A model generated the notes under the pieces. It did not search any database, was not told the origin of the DNA, and saw nothing but the letters and a program-made list of their open reading frames with translations. A program made the position numbers and the translations under genes. This document shows, one piece after another, positions 25,701 to 34,702 of a DNA stretch of 64,000 nucleotides. Source of the DNA: Palleronia sediminis (lineage in GTDB: Bacteria > Pseudomonadota > Alphaproteobacteria > Rhodobacterales > Rhodobacteraceae); assembly GCF_004358695.1 (NCBI RefSeq), contig NZ_SNAA01000010.1:62001-126000 (forward strand), given 5' to 3'. Position 1 is the stretch's first letter; every line of letters starts with the position of its first letter.

Positions 25701-27062
25701 GACCGGCGTTCCGGCGCGGTAGTCGATCCGCGCCCCGCCCGCGATCCGGTCGCCCAAGGCCTGTTCGAGCCCCGCATCCTCGAGCGAAAGCCCCGCCGCG
25801 TCGAAATCGAGATCGGCGGTCACGGCCAGCGTGTCTCCGCTGCCCGAGATGATGCCGTCCCCGTCGAGCGCCACGCGGTCCAGCGACAAGCCGGGCCGGT
25901 CCAGACCCTCGATGACGATATCGCCGGTCCACGTATCCCCGGCGCTCGCGTCGAACTGGATGTCCAGGTCGACGCCATCCACGCGGATCGCCTCGCCCAC
26001 CGGCAAGAGCACGGGGCCGCCATCGGTCGCGGCGATGCGCCCGGTGAGGTCGAGCAGGTCGGGCACGCCATCGGCGCCGATCTCGGCCCGCCCCTGCAGG
26101 TTCAAAGACTGTGCCTCGAGGCTGAGCCGGGCAAGCGACAGCGCCCCGTCGGCGCCCCGCGTCCCCCGCGCCTCGAGCGAGACGTCGGGGCCGAAGAAGG
26201 GCCGGTATTGCGGCGAAAACAGCGCGGTCACGTCGCCCTGCAGGTCGGCGGCGAAAACGGTGCCGCCATCCTCGCCGGTCAGGGTAACGGTGCCGTCGAG
26301 CCGGGGCTCGCCATCGGTGGCCAGCGACAGGTCGGCCCGGAAGTCGTCGAGCGGGCCGCTCCCCTCGACCGAGGCCGAAAGCGACGGCTTGCCGGGCAGA
26401 TCGGCGAGGTTCGCGACAATGCCGTTCGGCCCCTCCTCGAGCGCGAGATCGAGCGCGAGCTCGCGCGTGTCGTTGTCGAACTCTCCCTCGAGCGACAGGA
26501 TGCCCCGCTCGTCGTCGATGCGTTCGGCCCTGATATCCACCCGGCCCGCACCATCGGCGAGGTTGGCCGAGCCTTCGAGCGTGACGACCGCCGCCTCGCC
26601 GATCACGGGCTGGCCCAGCTCGAAACTGTCGATATCGAGCCGGCCGATATTGATCGCCACGGGCAGGTCGGGCAGGCGGAACGGGGTCGCCTCGGCCGAG
26701 GGCAGGTCGACGCTGTCATCGCCTTGCGGCAGGCGCGGCAGCTCGATCCGCGCGGCGGCCAGTTCCTCGACCTCGAGCCGCCCGCGCAAGAGGGCCGAGC
26801 GTCTCCAGTCCAGCACCGCGTCGTGCACGGTCAGCCACGGGCCCTCGTCATCCGAAATGATGATCGCGTCGATGGTCGCGCGCGAGGACAGCGCCCCTTG
26901 GAATCCGCGCACATCCACCTGGAAGCCGGGCCCGGACAGGCGGCTTTCGATCAGGTTCTCGAGAAAGCCGCCGCCATCCTCCTCTTCGGCGACGTCCTGC
27001 GCCGCCACCGGCAACGTGCCGAGGATCAGGGCAAAGAGGCCCGTTCTTGCCAGCTTGCGCAT
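22785..27062 (-). CDS. tamB: Translocation and assembly module protein TamB
   Basis: 1425-aa AsmA-like/DUF490 protein that bridges inner and outer membranes and partners TamA in outer-membrane protein insertion or lipid transport. It has an N-terminal signal anchor (MRKLARTGLFALILGTLPVA), a very long repetitive beta-rich region built of LDGT, LDA and LEG strands, and a conserved C-terminal DUF490 end (GNIGVRAGAYLSENLYTDV, SSVGIFYERDY). Start at 27062 with AGGTGGGG upstream, 10 bp after tamA. The N-terminal 28 residues of the longer frame lie inside tamA and are dropped. Strong bias to Asp, Gly and Ala. Confidence 0.95.
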   Translation of the reverse strand: MRKLARTGLFALILGTLPVAAQDVAEEEDGGGFLENLIESRLSGPGFQVDVRGFQGALSSRATIDAIIISDDEGPWLTVHDAVLDWRRSALLRGRLEVEELAAARIELPRLPQGDDSVDLPSAEATPFRLPDLPVAINIGRLDIDSFELGQPVIGEAAVVTLEGSANLADGAGRVDIRAERIDDERGILSLEGEFDNDTRELALDLALEEGPNGIVANLADLPGKPSLSASVEGSGPLDDFRADLSLATDGEPRLDGTVTLTGEDGGTVFAADLQGDVTALFSPQYRPFFGPDVSLEARGTRGADGALSLARLSLEAQSLNLQGRAEIGADGVPDLLDLTGRIAATDGGPVLLPVGEAIRVDGVDLDIQFDASAGDTWTGDIVIEGLDRPGLSLDRVALDGDGIISGSGDTLAVTADLDFDAAGLSLEDAGLEQALGDRIAGGARIDYRAGTPVALDALRLDGAGFTLTGEGSLDPDGENVPLSLTAQLDADRLAVFSALAGRPLNGAATLDLDADATLLGGTFDVALDGRTRDLALNIPQLDPLIGGETRVTLRAERDETGTRIPQLALRNDAVTIYGQAALGSGEGSVALEARIDTLARIDDRLSGPATLTLDAENPGDAWYVTLDATGADARVEGNVTIADLEADAPRADGRLNVQARDLANFGAILDRELGGSVDLRVEGSGRLDGSMADVTLDGTVSDIATGQAELDNLLSGRTALSASVEKNGDAIRLPALRIENPQITATAEARLAPGDSAIDADIALSDLSRVVPAMSGAARVTLDATETGQGWSVDLDGTGAGAEIAADVLLTGLRGETAVPAADGDVSLSVNDLSVFSSIANRPLGGSLRADISGQGALDAGRFDLSANATARNLRAGIAQLDQLLTGAAELAIDASRTGADSPIRVRTFRLDAAGLDATAQGSILGGASDLTFDARLDNLGRFVDGLPGPLTARGRATQGGRGITLDVALDGPAGIDAQVTGSVAEDFGTANLSIDGAAPLRIANPFIQPRSLQGVARFDLGLNGPLALSSLGGTVTVADARFIAPNLALVLEGINATARIRGDSVSIDATARKQEGGTLSASGTIGLGAGFPADLSATLSRVVVEDPRLYRTTADGTVTLTGPLTGGAVIGGTIRLGTTELRVPSTGLGATGPIPDGLVHVNAPPGVTATRRRAGLIEEDSDDARAGGGGGGGFALDLTIIADNRIFVRGRGLDAELGGRLTITGTTSNVIPSGRFELIRGRIDLLGQRITLTEGSITLQGDFVPVLRLVARTSSGDVTVFIVVEGDVSEPDITFRSEPELPEDEVLARLIFGRSIEQISPLQAAQLASAVATLAGKGGGGIVSNLRDQFGLNDLDVTTDDEGNIGVRAGAYLSENLYTDVTIEAGGEAEVNLNLDLTDTITIRGGTSNTGESSVGIFYERDY

Positions 27063-27072
27063 CGACCCCACC

Positions 27073-28860
27073 TCAGAACGCCTGCCCGATACCGATATAC
27101 ACCTCGACGCCCTCGCCATCGCCGCCGATGGGCGCGGCCACGTCAAGCCGGATCGGGCCGATGGGCGTCAGGTACCGCGCGCCGAGGCCCGCGCCCGCAT
27201 GATCGGGCGAGTCGCTGTCGGGAAAGCTGTCGAACCCGACGGTGCCGTAATCCGCAAAGGCCACGACGCCGATCTTTTCGGTCACGCGCGCGCGCAGCTC
27301 GGCCGAGACGCCGACGAACGATCCGCCGCCCGTCTCGGTCCCGTTCATCCGCACGCCGAGCGACTGGTAGTCCTGCCCCCGCACCGTGCCGCCGCCGCCC
27401 GAATAGAACCGGAACTCGTTGGGAACCTCGCGCAGCTCGGCGCCAAAGATCGAGCCGCCCTGGATGCGGCCGGCCAGCGTCACCCGATCCTCGGCACCAA
27501 AGCTGAGATAGCTGCGTGCGTCATAGACCAGCCGCGCGCCGTCGCCGGTCTGGTCGTTCACGCCGACAAAGGGTTGCAGCCCGAGATTGACGTAAAAGCC
27601 ATCCGTCGCATCGAGCGGCTCTTCGCGGTTGTCGAAGGTGCCTTCGAGCGGGGCGAGCAGCATGGAGTAATCGCGCTCGCCCAGATCGTCCTCGACCCGG
27701 CTGAACCGATAGGCCAGCCCGTAGGAAAACGTGATCTCGTCATTGACGATGCGCTGGATGCCGGCCCCGACGAAGCCGACCGTCGACAGGTAATCGGGCT
27801 CGTCGAGCCGTTCGAGCGTCGTCTCGAGAAACAGCGTATTCTTGGCCGAGAACGTCGCCGGCCGTTCGAACCGGGCGCCCAGCTTGTAATCCGGGCCGCC
27901 CGTGCCGCCGCCCAGACCCGAAACCTCGCCCTCGAAGCGCAACCGTTCGGCCCCGCCCAGCAAGTTGCGGTGCAGCCAGAACCCCGACAGCGTCAGCCCG
28001 TCGACGGTCGAGATCTCGGCGCCGAAGCCGATGCGGCGCGGCTCGAAGGCCGAAAGCGCGGCGATGATGTCGAGCCGGTCGCCCGGCGACAGCGTCTCGG
28101 CCTCGGTGACGGCGACCGAACTGAAGACCTGCGTGCGGCGCAGCCGTTTGGCGGCGGCCTCGACCTCGTCGGGGTCGTAGATCTCGCCGGTGGGCAGCCC
28201 GGCGATCGCGCGCAGACGTTCGGGACGCACCGCGTCGCTGCCACGCAGGATCAGGTTGCCGAAGGTCACGCGCGGGCCGGGGGCGAGGTCGATATCCACC
28301 GCCAGCCGGTCCTCGTCGTGCTGGGCGATCACGGTCTGGTCGGCGATCTCGGCCTTGGCGTAGCCGACCTGCCGCCAGGCGTCGATGCTTTCGCGGGCCG
28401 CGTCGCGGACGATGCCCGACCGCGCCGGCTGGCCGGTGCGAAAGCCCTCGGGCAACTCGGTCCGGGGCGCGAGCGGGGCGATGGACAACGCCGAGAAACG
28501 GAAGGTCGGGCCGGGGCGGACGCGGACCGATATGGTGTCGATCCGCGGCGGCGGGCGCAGCGGCGGGATATTGGCGGCCTCGCGCCCGTCGATCAGGATG
28601 TTGACGATCCCGCCGAAATGCCCCTCGGCGTAAAGGGCGCCGGCGATCCGGGCGTAATCCGCCCGCGCCGCGGCCAGCAGCTCGGCGCGGTCGGTCACGC
28701 CCTCGTTCTCGGCCGCGACCAGCAGGGACGCCGATTTCAGGTCGTCCTTGAGCTCGCCGCCGCCCGCGACCTCGAAATACAGCTTTTCGAAGGCCTGGGC
28801 GGGCAGGGCGAGCACGCAGAGCGCAGCCGTCGCGCGCAAGATCGAACCGATGCCGTTCAC
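27073..28860 (-). CDS. tamA: Outer-membrane protein TamA (BamA superfamily)
   Basis: 595 aa: signal peptide (MNGIGSILRATAALCVLALPAQA), POTRA-type repeats (about 25-250) and a C-terminal 16-stranded barrel (surface antigen/D15), which includes RGQDYQSLGVRMNGTETGGG (the barrel lid motif region) and ends in a terminal Phe (VEVYIGIGQAF), the usual outer-membrane insertion signal. It forms an operon with tamB. The family, length and context agree. Confidence 0.95.
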   Translation of the reverse strand: MNGIGSILRATAALCVLALPAQAFEKLYFEVAGGGELKDDLKSASLLVAAENEGVTDRAELLAAARADYARIAGALYAEGHFGGIVNILIDGREAANIPPLRPPPRIDTISVRVRPGPTFRFSALSIAPLAPRTELPEGFRTGQPARSGIVRDAARESIDAWRQVGYAKAEIADQTVIAQHDEDRLAVDIDLAPGPRVTFGNLILRGSDAVRPERLRAIAGLPTGEIYDPDEVEAAAKRLRRTQVFSSVAVTEAETLSPGDRLDIIAALSAFEPRRIGFGAEISTVDGLTLSGFWLHRNLLGGAERLRFEGEVSGLGGGTGGPDYKLGARFERPATFSAKNTLFLETTLERLDEPDYLSTVGFVGAGIQRIVNDEITFSYGLAYRFSRVEDDLGERDYSMLLAPLEGTFDNREEPLDATDGFYVNLGLQPFVGVNDQTGDGARLVYDARSYLSFGAEDRVTLAGRIQGGSIFGAELREVPNEFRFYSGGGGTVRGQDYQSLGVRMNGTETGGGSFVGVSAELRARVTEKIGVVAFADYGTVGFDSFPDSDSPDHAGAGLGARYLTPIGPIRLDVAAPIGGDGEGVEVYIGIGQAF

Positions 28861-28945
28861 GAAAACCCCCCGAGGACCGTCCGGCCGTTATAGGGCGGGG
28901 GGAGCGTTACGGAAAGACGCCGCGGCTTCACGTTTTTCGCCGCGC

Positions 28946-29809
28946 TCAATTCTCGACCTCGGTGGCCACCTGCGCCCAGGTGATGATGGTGAACACCGCC
29001 GTTCCGCCGACCACGTTGCCGAGCAGGACCGGCCCGAAGAACGTCAGCGACTCTGACCAGCCGATGAGCCCCTGCACCACGAGATAGGCCATCTCGACCG
29101 ATCCGGCGATGATATGGGTGAAATCGCCCGCCGCGATCAGCCAGGTAAAGGTGACGATGATGAAATAGGGGTTATGCGGCACCGTGGGCAGCATCCAGAC
29201 GATGGCGGCGATGATGACGCCCGCGGGCACCGCCTTGGCGAAGCCCTCGAGCGGGGGGTTCAGCACGGCATGTTCCGAGATACTGCGCATCGCGTCGTGG
29301 ATCTCGGGCGAAAAGGCCCCCGAATAGCCGATGAAGGTCGCCGCCACGAAGGCACCGACGACGTTCGACAGCAGCACGATCGCCCAGAGCCGCCCCGTGA
29401 GGTAGAAATATTCCCGGCAGGGCTGCGACATCAGCGGCAGAACCGTGGTGATGGTGTTCTCGGTGAAAAGCTGCATCCGGCCCTTGATGACCAGCAGAAA
29501 GCCCAGCGTGTAGCCGAGGCTCTCGACCAGCGGGCGCCACGGCGTGTCCGGCAGATGCGCGCGAAAGATCGCCTCGCCCAGTACCGAAAAGGCGATGAGG
29601 ATGCCCGCGGCCAGACCCGAGAACACCAAAGATGTGCGCGGGCGGGTCATCTCCTCGGCCCCGTCGCGGCGGATGACCTCGTAGATCAGCTTGGCCGTCA
29701 GGCGCGAGGCGCGGTCGACCTGCTTTTCGGCATCCTCCGATGCCTTCCCGTTCTCGCGATTGGTGCGCTTTTCCTCGTGGGCGCGTACACGCTCTTCGGT
29801 GCTATCCAT
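28946..29809 (-). CDS. Formate/nitrite transporter-family channel (YfdC-like)
   Basis: 287 aa. A charged, soluble N-terminal extension (MDSTEERVRAHEEKRTNREN and on, to about 60) precedes a six-helix FNT core with GMQ-like GRMQLFTENTITTVLPLM, LLSNVVGAFVAA, and FTWLIAAGDFTHIIAGSVEM. The extension and core resemble E. coli YfdC, whose substrate is not established. ATG at 29809 has GGAAAGG upstream. A candidate EcfG-type promoter at 29836-29861 sits about 25 nt away, so stress induction is likely rather than anaerobic control. Confidence 0.85.
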   Translation of the reverse strand: MDSTEERVRAHEEKRTNRENGKASEDAEKQVDRASRLTAKLIYEVIRRDGAEEMTRPRTSLVFSGLAAGILIAFSVLGEAIFRAHLPDTPWRPLVESLGYTLGFLLVIKGRMQLFTENTITTVLPLMSQPCREYFYLTGRLWAIVLLSNVVGAFVAATFIGYSGAFSPEIHDAMRSISEHAVLNPPLEGFAKAVPAGVIIAAIVWMLPTVPHNPYFIIVTFTWLIAAGDFTHIIAGSVEMAYLVVQGLIGWSESLTFFGPVLLGNVVGGTAVFTIITWAQVATEVEN

Positions 29810-29833
29810 ATGCCCTTTCCCGAACGACACTAC

Positions 29834-29861
29834 GGAACCCTGCCGCCGGGCAACTTGTTCC
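29834..29861. promoter_or_regulatory. Overlapping divergent EcfG-like promoters (FNT gene / Rho-N-like gene)
   Basis: Plus strand: GGAACC (29834-29839), 16 bp, TGTT (29856-29859). Minus strand: GGAACA (29861-29856), the same 16 bp, GGTT (29839-29836). Each -10 is the complement of the opposite -35. Each arm deviates a little from GGAACC-N16-CGTT, but spacing is exact in both directions and both lie close to good start codons. Confidence 0.6.
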
Positions 29862-29888
29862 GCAATCGCAGTCTGCGCGGAGGATGAC

Positions 29889-30152
29889 ATGACCAAAGAC
29901 CACGGCCCGTCCATCAAGGACGACGAGACGTTCGAGGCATTGCGCGAAGAAGGCGCGTCCAAGGAAAAGGCCGCGCGGATCGCCAATGCGCAGGCCAATG
30001 ACAGCATGAACCCCGGCCACAAGGGCGGCAAGGCGCCCCGCTACGAGGATTGGACCAAGGACGACCTCTATGCGCGGGCGCAGGAAATCGGGGTCGACGG
30101 GCGCTCGACCATGGACAAGGACGAGCTGATCGAGGCCCTGCGCAACCACTGA
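29889..30152 (+). CDS. Rho-N/SAP-like small stress protein
   Basis: 87-aa hydrophilic protein. The N-terminal half (FEALREEGASKEKAARIANA) resembles a conserved helical DUF. The C-terminal half (WTKDDLYARAQEIGVDGRST, MDKDELIEALRNH) is a Rho-N/SAP-like helix-extended-helix fold that binds nucleic acid in other proteins. GGAGG is well placed before the ATG. It diverges from the FNT channel gene behind a shared EcfG-like promoter region. Function unknown. Confidence 0.8.
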   Translation: MTKDHGPSIKDDETFEALREEGASKEKAARIANAQANDSMNPGHKGGKAPRYEDWTKDDLYARAQEIGVDGRSTMDKDELIEALRNH

Positions 30153-30160
30153 GCCGCGGC

Positions 30161-31138
30161 TCATCCCTGGTCGAGAAGGGCGCGCGCCGCCCCCGGTGCC
30201 ATCAGCCGAAGCGCGAGCCAGCCCAGGGCCCCCAGAACCAGCGTCATCGCCGCCGCCGCGGCCATGGTGCCCAGCCGCTCGAGCGCGAGCGATCCCACCT
30301 GCGACACCAGCGCCAGCACCTCGATGATGGCGACGGTCAAAAGCGCGGTGAACAGCGTATAGCTGACCGGCAAGAGCCGGAACGCCACCGGCAGACATAG
30401 CAGGCCGATGCCCGCCACGATCCAGGGGCCGGGCGACAGCAGCCCCACTCCCAACGCGGCAGCGGTGCCCAGCACGGTGCCGACGCTGCGCTTGACCGTG
30501 CGCCCCGCCAGGCCGCCATGCGGCGGCAGCACCAGCACGGCGAATGTCAGCGGGAACCAGAACCCGTGATCGCCGAAGAACCGCGCCCCGATCCAGACCG
30601 AGATTCCCAGCCCCACGGCCGTCATGACGCCGAAGACCATCGCGTATCTGCGGCTTTCGCGATCCTCTTCGCCCGTCGTGCGGGTCTCGCCGAACCAGCC
30701 GGTGATGAGCAAGGCCCAGCCGCCCGCCAGCAGGAATATCAGCATCAGCATCGGTTTCTCGCCGCTTTCGAGGATCGGCGAGGTAAAGACCGCCCATGTC
30801 AGCAGCGCCCGGATGCAGGGCCGCGCCAGCCCGTAGGTGCCCGCGACGCCGCACATCAGCCCCAGGATCACCGCCACCATCACTGCCATGTCGGGCGCGC
30901 CCAGCGACAGAAGCCCCGCCATGCCCATCACGACCGTGACCACCCCGCCCAGCCGGATGCCCGCATCCTTGGCGGCGAGATGGGCGGGCATGGCCGCGAC
31001 GAAGGCGATCGACCCGACGCGCCCGAAGATCAGGATCGCCACCACCGCGGGCAGGACGATGGCCGCGCAGGTCACGGCGACCGACCGCCAGGGCATCGGC
31101 CCGCCGCCCTCGAACATCCAGCTTTGCAACGTGTTCAT
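30161..31138 (-). CDS. FUSC-family (aromatic acid exporter-like) membrane protein
   Basis: 325 aa with about ten hydrophobic segments in two blocks separated by a charged cytoplasmic loop (TRTTGEEDRESRRYAM). The GARFFGDHGFWFPLTFAVLV and RTVKRSVGTVLGTAAALGVG segments match the FUSC/DUF2955 repeat of YccS/AaeB-type transporters. It ends 8 bp from the convergent Rho-N-like gene. Substrate unknown. Confidence 0.72.
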   Translation of the reverse strand: MNTLQSWMFEGGGPMPWRSVAVTCAAIVLPAVVAILIFGRVGSIAFVAAMPAHLAAKDAGIRLGGVVTVVMGMAGLLSLGAPDMAVMVAVILGLMCGVAGTYGLARPCIRALLTWAVFTSPILESGEKPMLMLIFLLAGGWALLITGWFGETRTTGEEDRESRRYAMVFGVMTAVGLGISVWIGARFFGDHGFWFPLTFAVLVLPPHGGLAGRTVKRSVGTVLGTAAALGVGLLSPGPWIVAGIGLLCLPVAFRLLPVSYTLFTALLTVAIIEVLALVSQVGSLALERLGTMAAAAAMTLVLGALGWLALRLMAPGAARALLDQG

Positions 31139-31192
31139 GCAGGGGTTCCAGCCGATGGGCGCGCGCGGGCGCCTGTCGGTGGCGCCGCGGCG

Positions 31193-31534
31193 TCAGGTAT
31201 AGACGGACTCGCGGTCGAAATGCTTGACCAGAAGGTAATAGACCACAGCCCGGTATTTGTTCCGGTTGGAGCGTCCGTAGATGCGCAGCACCTCCTGGAT
31301 GCCGCCCATCAGGCTGTCACTTTCGGGCAGGCCGAGTTTCTTGCGCAGGAAGCCGTCCTCGATCCGCTTCAACTCTTGGGTGTCGGATGCGGCGACGGTC
31401 GAGGCGTCCTCGCGGTAGATCGCCGGACCGCAGCCGATCGTGACCTTGCGCAAAAGCTCCATGTCGGGCTCGACCCCGCAGGTCTCGCGCAGGTCGGCCG
31501 CGTATTTCTCGATCAGATCGTCGCGTTTGCCCAT
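31193..31534 (-). CDS. DUF2853 family protein
   Basis: 113-aa soluble helical protein. KRDDLIEKYAADLRETCGVE, MGGIQEVLRIYGRSNRNKYR and AVVYYLLVKHF match the DUF2853 family as I recall it. Structures exist but no function is known. It lies downstream of ahcY behind two hairpins, and so may be separately transcribed. Confidence 0.82.
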   Translation of the reverse strand: MGKRDDLIEKYAADLRETCGVEPDMELLRKVTIGCGPAIYREDASTVAASDTQELKRIEDGFLRKKLGLPESDSLMGGIQEVLRIYGRSNRNKYRAVVYYLLVKHFDRESVYT

Positions 31535-31599
31535 CGTTCTCCCCCCCGGATCGGCCCCGTCGACTGGCGGTCGGTTCCGCCGGTTCCGCAAGGGTAGCC

Positions 31600-31670
31600 G
31601 CCCGCCCCGGCCCGATAAAGGGATTTCGGGGCCGGGGCGGGCACGCGGCACGGGCGAACGTCGTGCCGCG
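31600..31670. terminator. Two tandem hairpins downstream of ahcY
   Basis: Hairpin 1 has perfect 14-bp arms (31600-31613 and 31629-31642) with a 15-nt loop. Hairpin 2 has perfect 9-bp arms (31644-31652 and 31662-31670). They immediately follow the ahcY stop on its strand. There is no U-tract, so they may protect the mRNA 3' end or act as Rho-assisted terminators. Confidence 0.55.
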
Positions 31671-31675
31671 CAGGA

Positions 31676-33067
31676 TCAGTAGCGGTAGTGTTCGGGCTTG
31701 AACGGACCCTCGGGCGCGACGCCGATATAGGCCGCCTGTTCGGGGTCGAGCTTGGTCAGCTTGGCCCCGATCTTTTCGAGATGCAGCGCGGCCACCATCT
31801 CGTCGAGATGCTTGGGCAGGATGTAGACGTCGTTCTCGTATTCGCCGCCGTTCCGCCACAGCTCGATCTGGGCGAGCACCTGGTTGGTGAACGAGGCCGA
31901 CATGACAAAGGACGGATGGCCCGTCGCGTTGCCGAGGTTCAGCAGACGGCCCTCGGACAGCAGGATGATCCGGTTGCCCGAAGGCATCTCGATCATGTCC
32001 ACCTGGTCCTTGATGTTGGTCCACTTGTGGTTCTTGAGGCTGGCAACCTGGATCTCGTTGTCGAAATGGCCGATATTGCCGACGATGGCCATGTCCTTCA
32101 TCGCGCGCATATGCTCGATGCGGATCACGTCCCGGTTGCCCGTCGTGGTGATGAAAATGTCGGCGCTGTCGATCACGTCCTCGAGCAGCACGACCTCGAA
32201 CCCGTCCATCGCCGCCTGAAGCGCGCAGATCGGGTCGACCTCGGTCACTTTCACCCGCGCGCCCGCACCGCGCAGGCTGGCGGCCGAGCCCTTGCCAACG
32301 TCGCCATAGCCGCAGACCACGGCGACCTTGCCCGCCATCATCGTGTCGGTGGCGCGCCGGATGCCGTCGACCAGGCTTTCCTTGCAGCCATACTTGTTGT
32401 CGAACTTGGACTTGGTGACGCTGTCGTTGACGTTGATCGCCGGGAACGGGAGCTGGCCCTTTTTCTTGAGGTCATAGAGCCGGTGAACCCCGGTCGTCGT
32501 TTCCTCGGACACGCCCTTGATCTGGTCGCGCATCCGGCCGAACCAGCCGGGGGTTTCCTTCATCCGCTTGCGGATCTGGTCGAAGATCGCCTGCTCTTCC
32601 TCCGAGGTGGGCACGGCGATCAGGTCCTCCTCGCCGGCCTCGACCCGCGCGCCGAGCAGGATGTAGAGCGTCGCGTCGCCGCCATCGTCGAGGATCAGGT
32701 TCGGGCCGTCCTCGAACATGAAGGACCGGTCGAGATAGTCCCAATGCTCCACGAGGGTCTGCCCCTTGACCGCAAAGACGGGCACCCCGGCCTCGGCCAC
32801 AGCCGCGGCGGCGTGGTCCTGCGTCGAAAAGATGTTGCACGAGGCCCAGCGCACATCCGCGCCCAGCGCGGTCAGCGTCTCGATCAGAACGGCGGTCTGG
32901 ATCGTCATGTGCAGCGATCCGACGATCCGCGCGCCCGAAAGCGGCTTGTCCTTGCCGTATTTCTCGCGCAGCGCCATGAGGCCGGGCATCTCTGTCTCTG
33001 CGATATCGAGTTCCTTGCGGCCATAGCCTGCAAGCGTGATATCCTTGACGACATAATCCTTGGCCAT
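31676..33067 (-). CDS. ahcY: Adenosylhomocysteinase
   Basis: Hydrolyses S-adenosylhomocysteine to adenosine and homocysteine with bound NAD, relieving product inhibition of methyltransferases. The 463-aa protein has the [12 protein letters not shown] substrate-binding motif, the Cys in [14 protein letters not shown], the NAD site [20 protein letters not shown] and the C-terminal [27 protein letters not shown] signature. The start at 33067 has AAGGA upstream. No SAH or SAM riboswitch is apparent in the 76-bp leader. Confidence 0.98.
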   Translation of the reverse strand: MAKDYVVKDITLAGYGRKELDIAETEMPGLMALREKYGKDKPLSGARIVGSLHMTIQTAVLIETLTALGADVRWASCNIFSTQDHAAAAVAEAGVPVFAVKGQTLVEHWDYLDRSFMFEDGPNLILDDGGDATLYILLGARVEAGEEDLIAVPTSEEEQAIFDQIRKRMKETPGWFGRMRDQIKGVSEETTTGVHRLYDLKKKGQLPFPAINVNDSVTKSKFDNKYGCKESLVDGIRRATDTMMAGKVAVVCGYGDVGKGSAASLRGAGARVKVTEVDPICALQAAMDGFEVVLLEDVIDSADIFITTTGNRDVIRIEHMRAMKDMAIVGNIGHFDNEIQVASLKNHKWTNIKDQVDMIEMPSGNRIILLSEGRLLNLGNATGHPSFVMSASFTNQVLAQIELWRNGGEYENDVYILPKHLDEMVAALHLEKIGAKLTKLDPEQAAYIGVAPEGPFKPEHYRY

Positions 33068-33143
33068 GCGGTCCATCCTTGAATGCGGTGTCGCGGGGCC
33101 TTTATCACCGCTGGGGATTGCCGGCAATCGACCGCGGAGAGCG

Positions 33144-34115
33144 ATGGAACACCCAGTCACCAGCGACCGCCCGGCCGCGTCAGATGCTGCGATCGTCTTT
33201 GTCGCCGATGGGGACTATGCGGCCTTTGCGCTGCACGCGGCCGCGCAGATCGCCGCGCTGCACTCGGCGCGCGATTTCGACATCTGCCTGTGCGGCACCG
33301 TGCCGCCCGCACCGCTGCCCGACAGCCTGTCGCATCTGGGCATCCGGCTATGCGGCATCGCCACGGGCGGGCGGTTCGACGGGCTGCGGCTGGACGAGGG
33401 GCGCACCGATATCGTCTATCTCAGGCTCGCCCTGCCCGAGGCATTCGCCCGCGATTATCGCCGGGTGCTCTATCTCGACGCCGATATCTTTGTCGAACGG
33501 GGCGATTTCGCCGCGCTCCTGCGGGCCGACCTGCACGGTCACGCCTTGGCCGCGGTGCGCGACAATTCGCAATGGCGCACGCCGAACCGCCGCCCCGAGC
33601 AATTCCGCCGGCTGGGCCTGCCCGCCGCGCCCTATTTCAATGCGGGGGTCATGCTGATGGACCTGCCCGCCTGGCGCGCCGCGGCGATCACCGATCGCGC
33701 CGTGTCCTTGGGCGAGGCGAACCGCGAGCGCATGATCCGCCATGACCAGAACCTGCTGAATGCCGTCCTGCAGGGCGACTGGGCCGAGCTTCACCCCGCC
33801 TGGAACTGGCAATACACCCGCGCGTCGAACCTGCTGTCCGAGATGGTCGGTCCGAACCTGCTGCACTTCATCGGCCCCGAAAAGCCGTGGTCGCACAAGG
33901 GCGGACGGCTGCCGCTGCGCTTTCACGACGCATTCGCGCGGTTCACCGCCGCGCATTTCGGCCGCAGCCCGGATGCGGCCGGGATTGCCCCGTCGAAAAA
34001 CCGCGATTGGCTGCGCAAATCGCTGTGGAAACAGACGCTGTCGGTGGGCCGGATGTGCGATTATCTCGACCGGTTCGACGGCGATCTCGACATTCTCGGC
34101 GGGGCCGCCCGGTGA
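33144..34115 (+). CDS. Family 8 glycosyltransferase
   Basis: 323 aa with the GT8 layout: [20 protein letters not shown] at the start, the metal-binding DxD as Asp112-Ala-Asp114 in [11 protein letters not shown], the acceptor motif [15 protein letters not shown] and the C-terminal [13 protein letters not shown]8 enzymes retain anomeric configuration and transfer Glc or Gal, here probably to LPS or another surface glycan. GGAG precedes the ATG at 33144. The stop overlaps the next gene (GTGA). Confidence 0.88.
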   Translation: MEHPVTSDRPAASDAAIVFVADGDYAAFALHAAAQIAALHSARDFDICLCGTVPPAPLPDSLSHLGIRLCGIATGGRFDGLRLDEGRTDIVYLRLALPEAFARDYRRVLYLDADIFVERGDFAALLRADLHGHALAAVRDNSQWRTPNRRPEQFRRLGLPAAPYFNAGVMLMDLPAWRAAAITDRAVSLGEANRERMIRHDQNLLNAVLQGDWAELHPAWNWQYTRASNLLSEMVGPNLLHFIGPEKPWSHKGGRLPLRFHDAFARFTAAHFGRSPDAAGIAPSKNRDWLRKSLWKQTLSVGRMCDYLDRFDGDLDILGGAAR

Positions 34116-34702
34116 AGCCCGCGCGCGCCTGGCAACGGATGCTCTCGGGGCGCAGGCTCGACCTGCTGGACCCCACGCCCGTCGATATCGAGATCGAGGA
34201 TATCGCCCACGGTCTCGCCTTCGTCGCGCGCTGGAACGGGCAGACGCGCGGCGATTTCGCCTATTCGGTGGCCGAGCATTCGCTGTTGGTCGAGGCGCTG
34301 TTCGCCCGGATCGACCCCGCCGCCCCACCGCGCTGGCGCCTGGCCGCGCTGCTGCACGACGCGCCGGAATACGTGATCGGGGACATGATCTCGCCGGTCA
34401 AGGCGGCCGTGGGTCCGGGCTATGGCGCGCTCGATGCGCGGCTCGCCGCGGCGATCCGCCTGCGTTTTGGCCTGCCGGCCGAGATCCCGCAAACCGTCAA
34501 GCGAAAGATCAAGGCGGCCGACCGCGCCTCGGCCCGGATGGAGGCGGTCAGCATCGCGGGCTTTTCCGAGGCCGAGGCGACGCGGTTCTTCGGCCGCCCC
34601 GACCCCGCCCTGACCGAGGGGCTGGAAATCGTCCTGCGCCCCCCGCGCGAGACCCGCGCGGATTTCGTCGCCCGTCACGCCGCGTTGCTGGCGGCGATCT
34701 AG
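34112..34702 (+). CDS. HD-domain phosphohydrolase (YfbR-like)
   Basis: 196 aa with HD-superfamily metal ligands: His56 (VAEHSLLV), the His82-Asp83 doublet (AALLHDAPEYVIGDM) and a later Asp (KAADRAS). Most like 5'-deoxynucleotidase YfbR, which dephosphorylates dNMPs. The GTG start at 34112 overlaps the glycosyltransferase stop, indicating coupling. Its stop codon shares a CTAG with the stop of the convergent membrane protein. Confidence 0.85.
   Translation: MKPARAWQRMLSGRRLDLLDPTPVDIEIEDIAHGLAFVARWNGQTRGDFAYSVAEHSLLVEALFARIDPAAPPRWRLAALLHDAPEYVIGDMISPVKAAVGPGYGALDARLAAAIRLRFGLPAEIPQTVKRKIKAADRASARMEAVSIAGFSEAEATRFFGRPDPALTEGLEIVLRPPRETRADFVARHAALLAAI

Noticed and set aside
31535-31600. EcfG promoter for the DUF2853 gene (two GGAACC words on the minus strand)
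   Set aside because: No CGTT-like -10 at 15-17 bp from either word.
33068-33143. SAH or SAM riboswitch ahead of ahcY
   Set aside because: The leader is only 76 bp before the divergent glycosyltransferase gene and I could not match the conserved core of either riboswitch.
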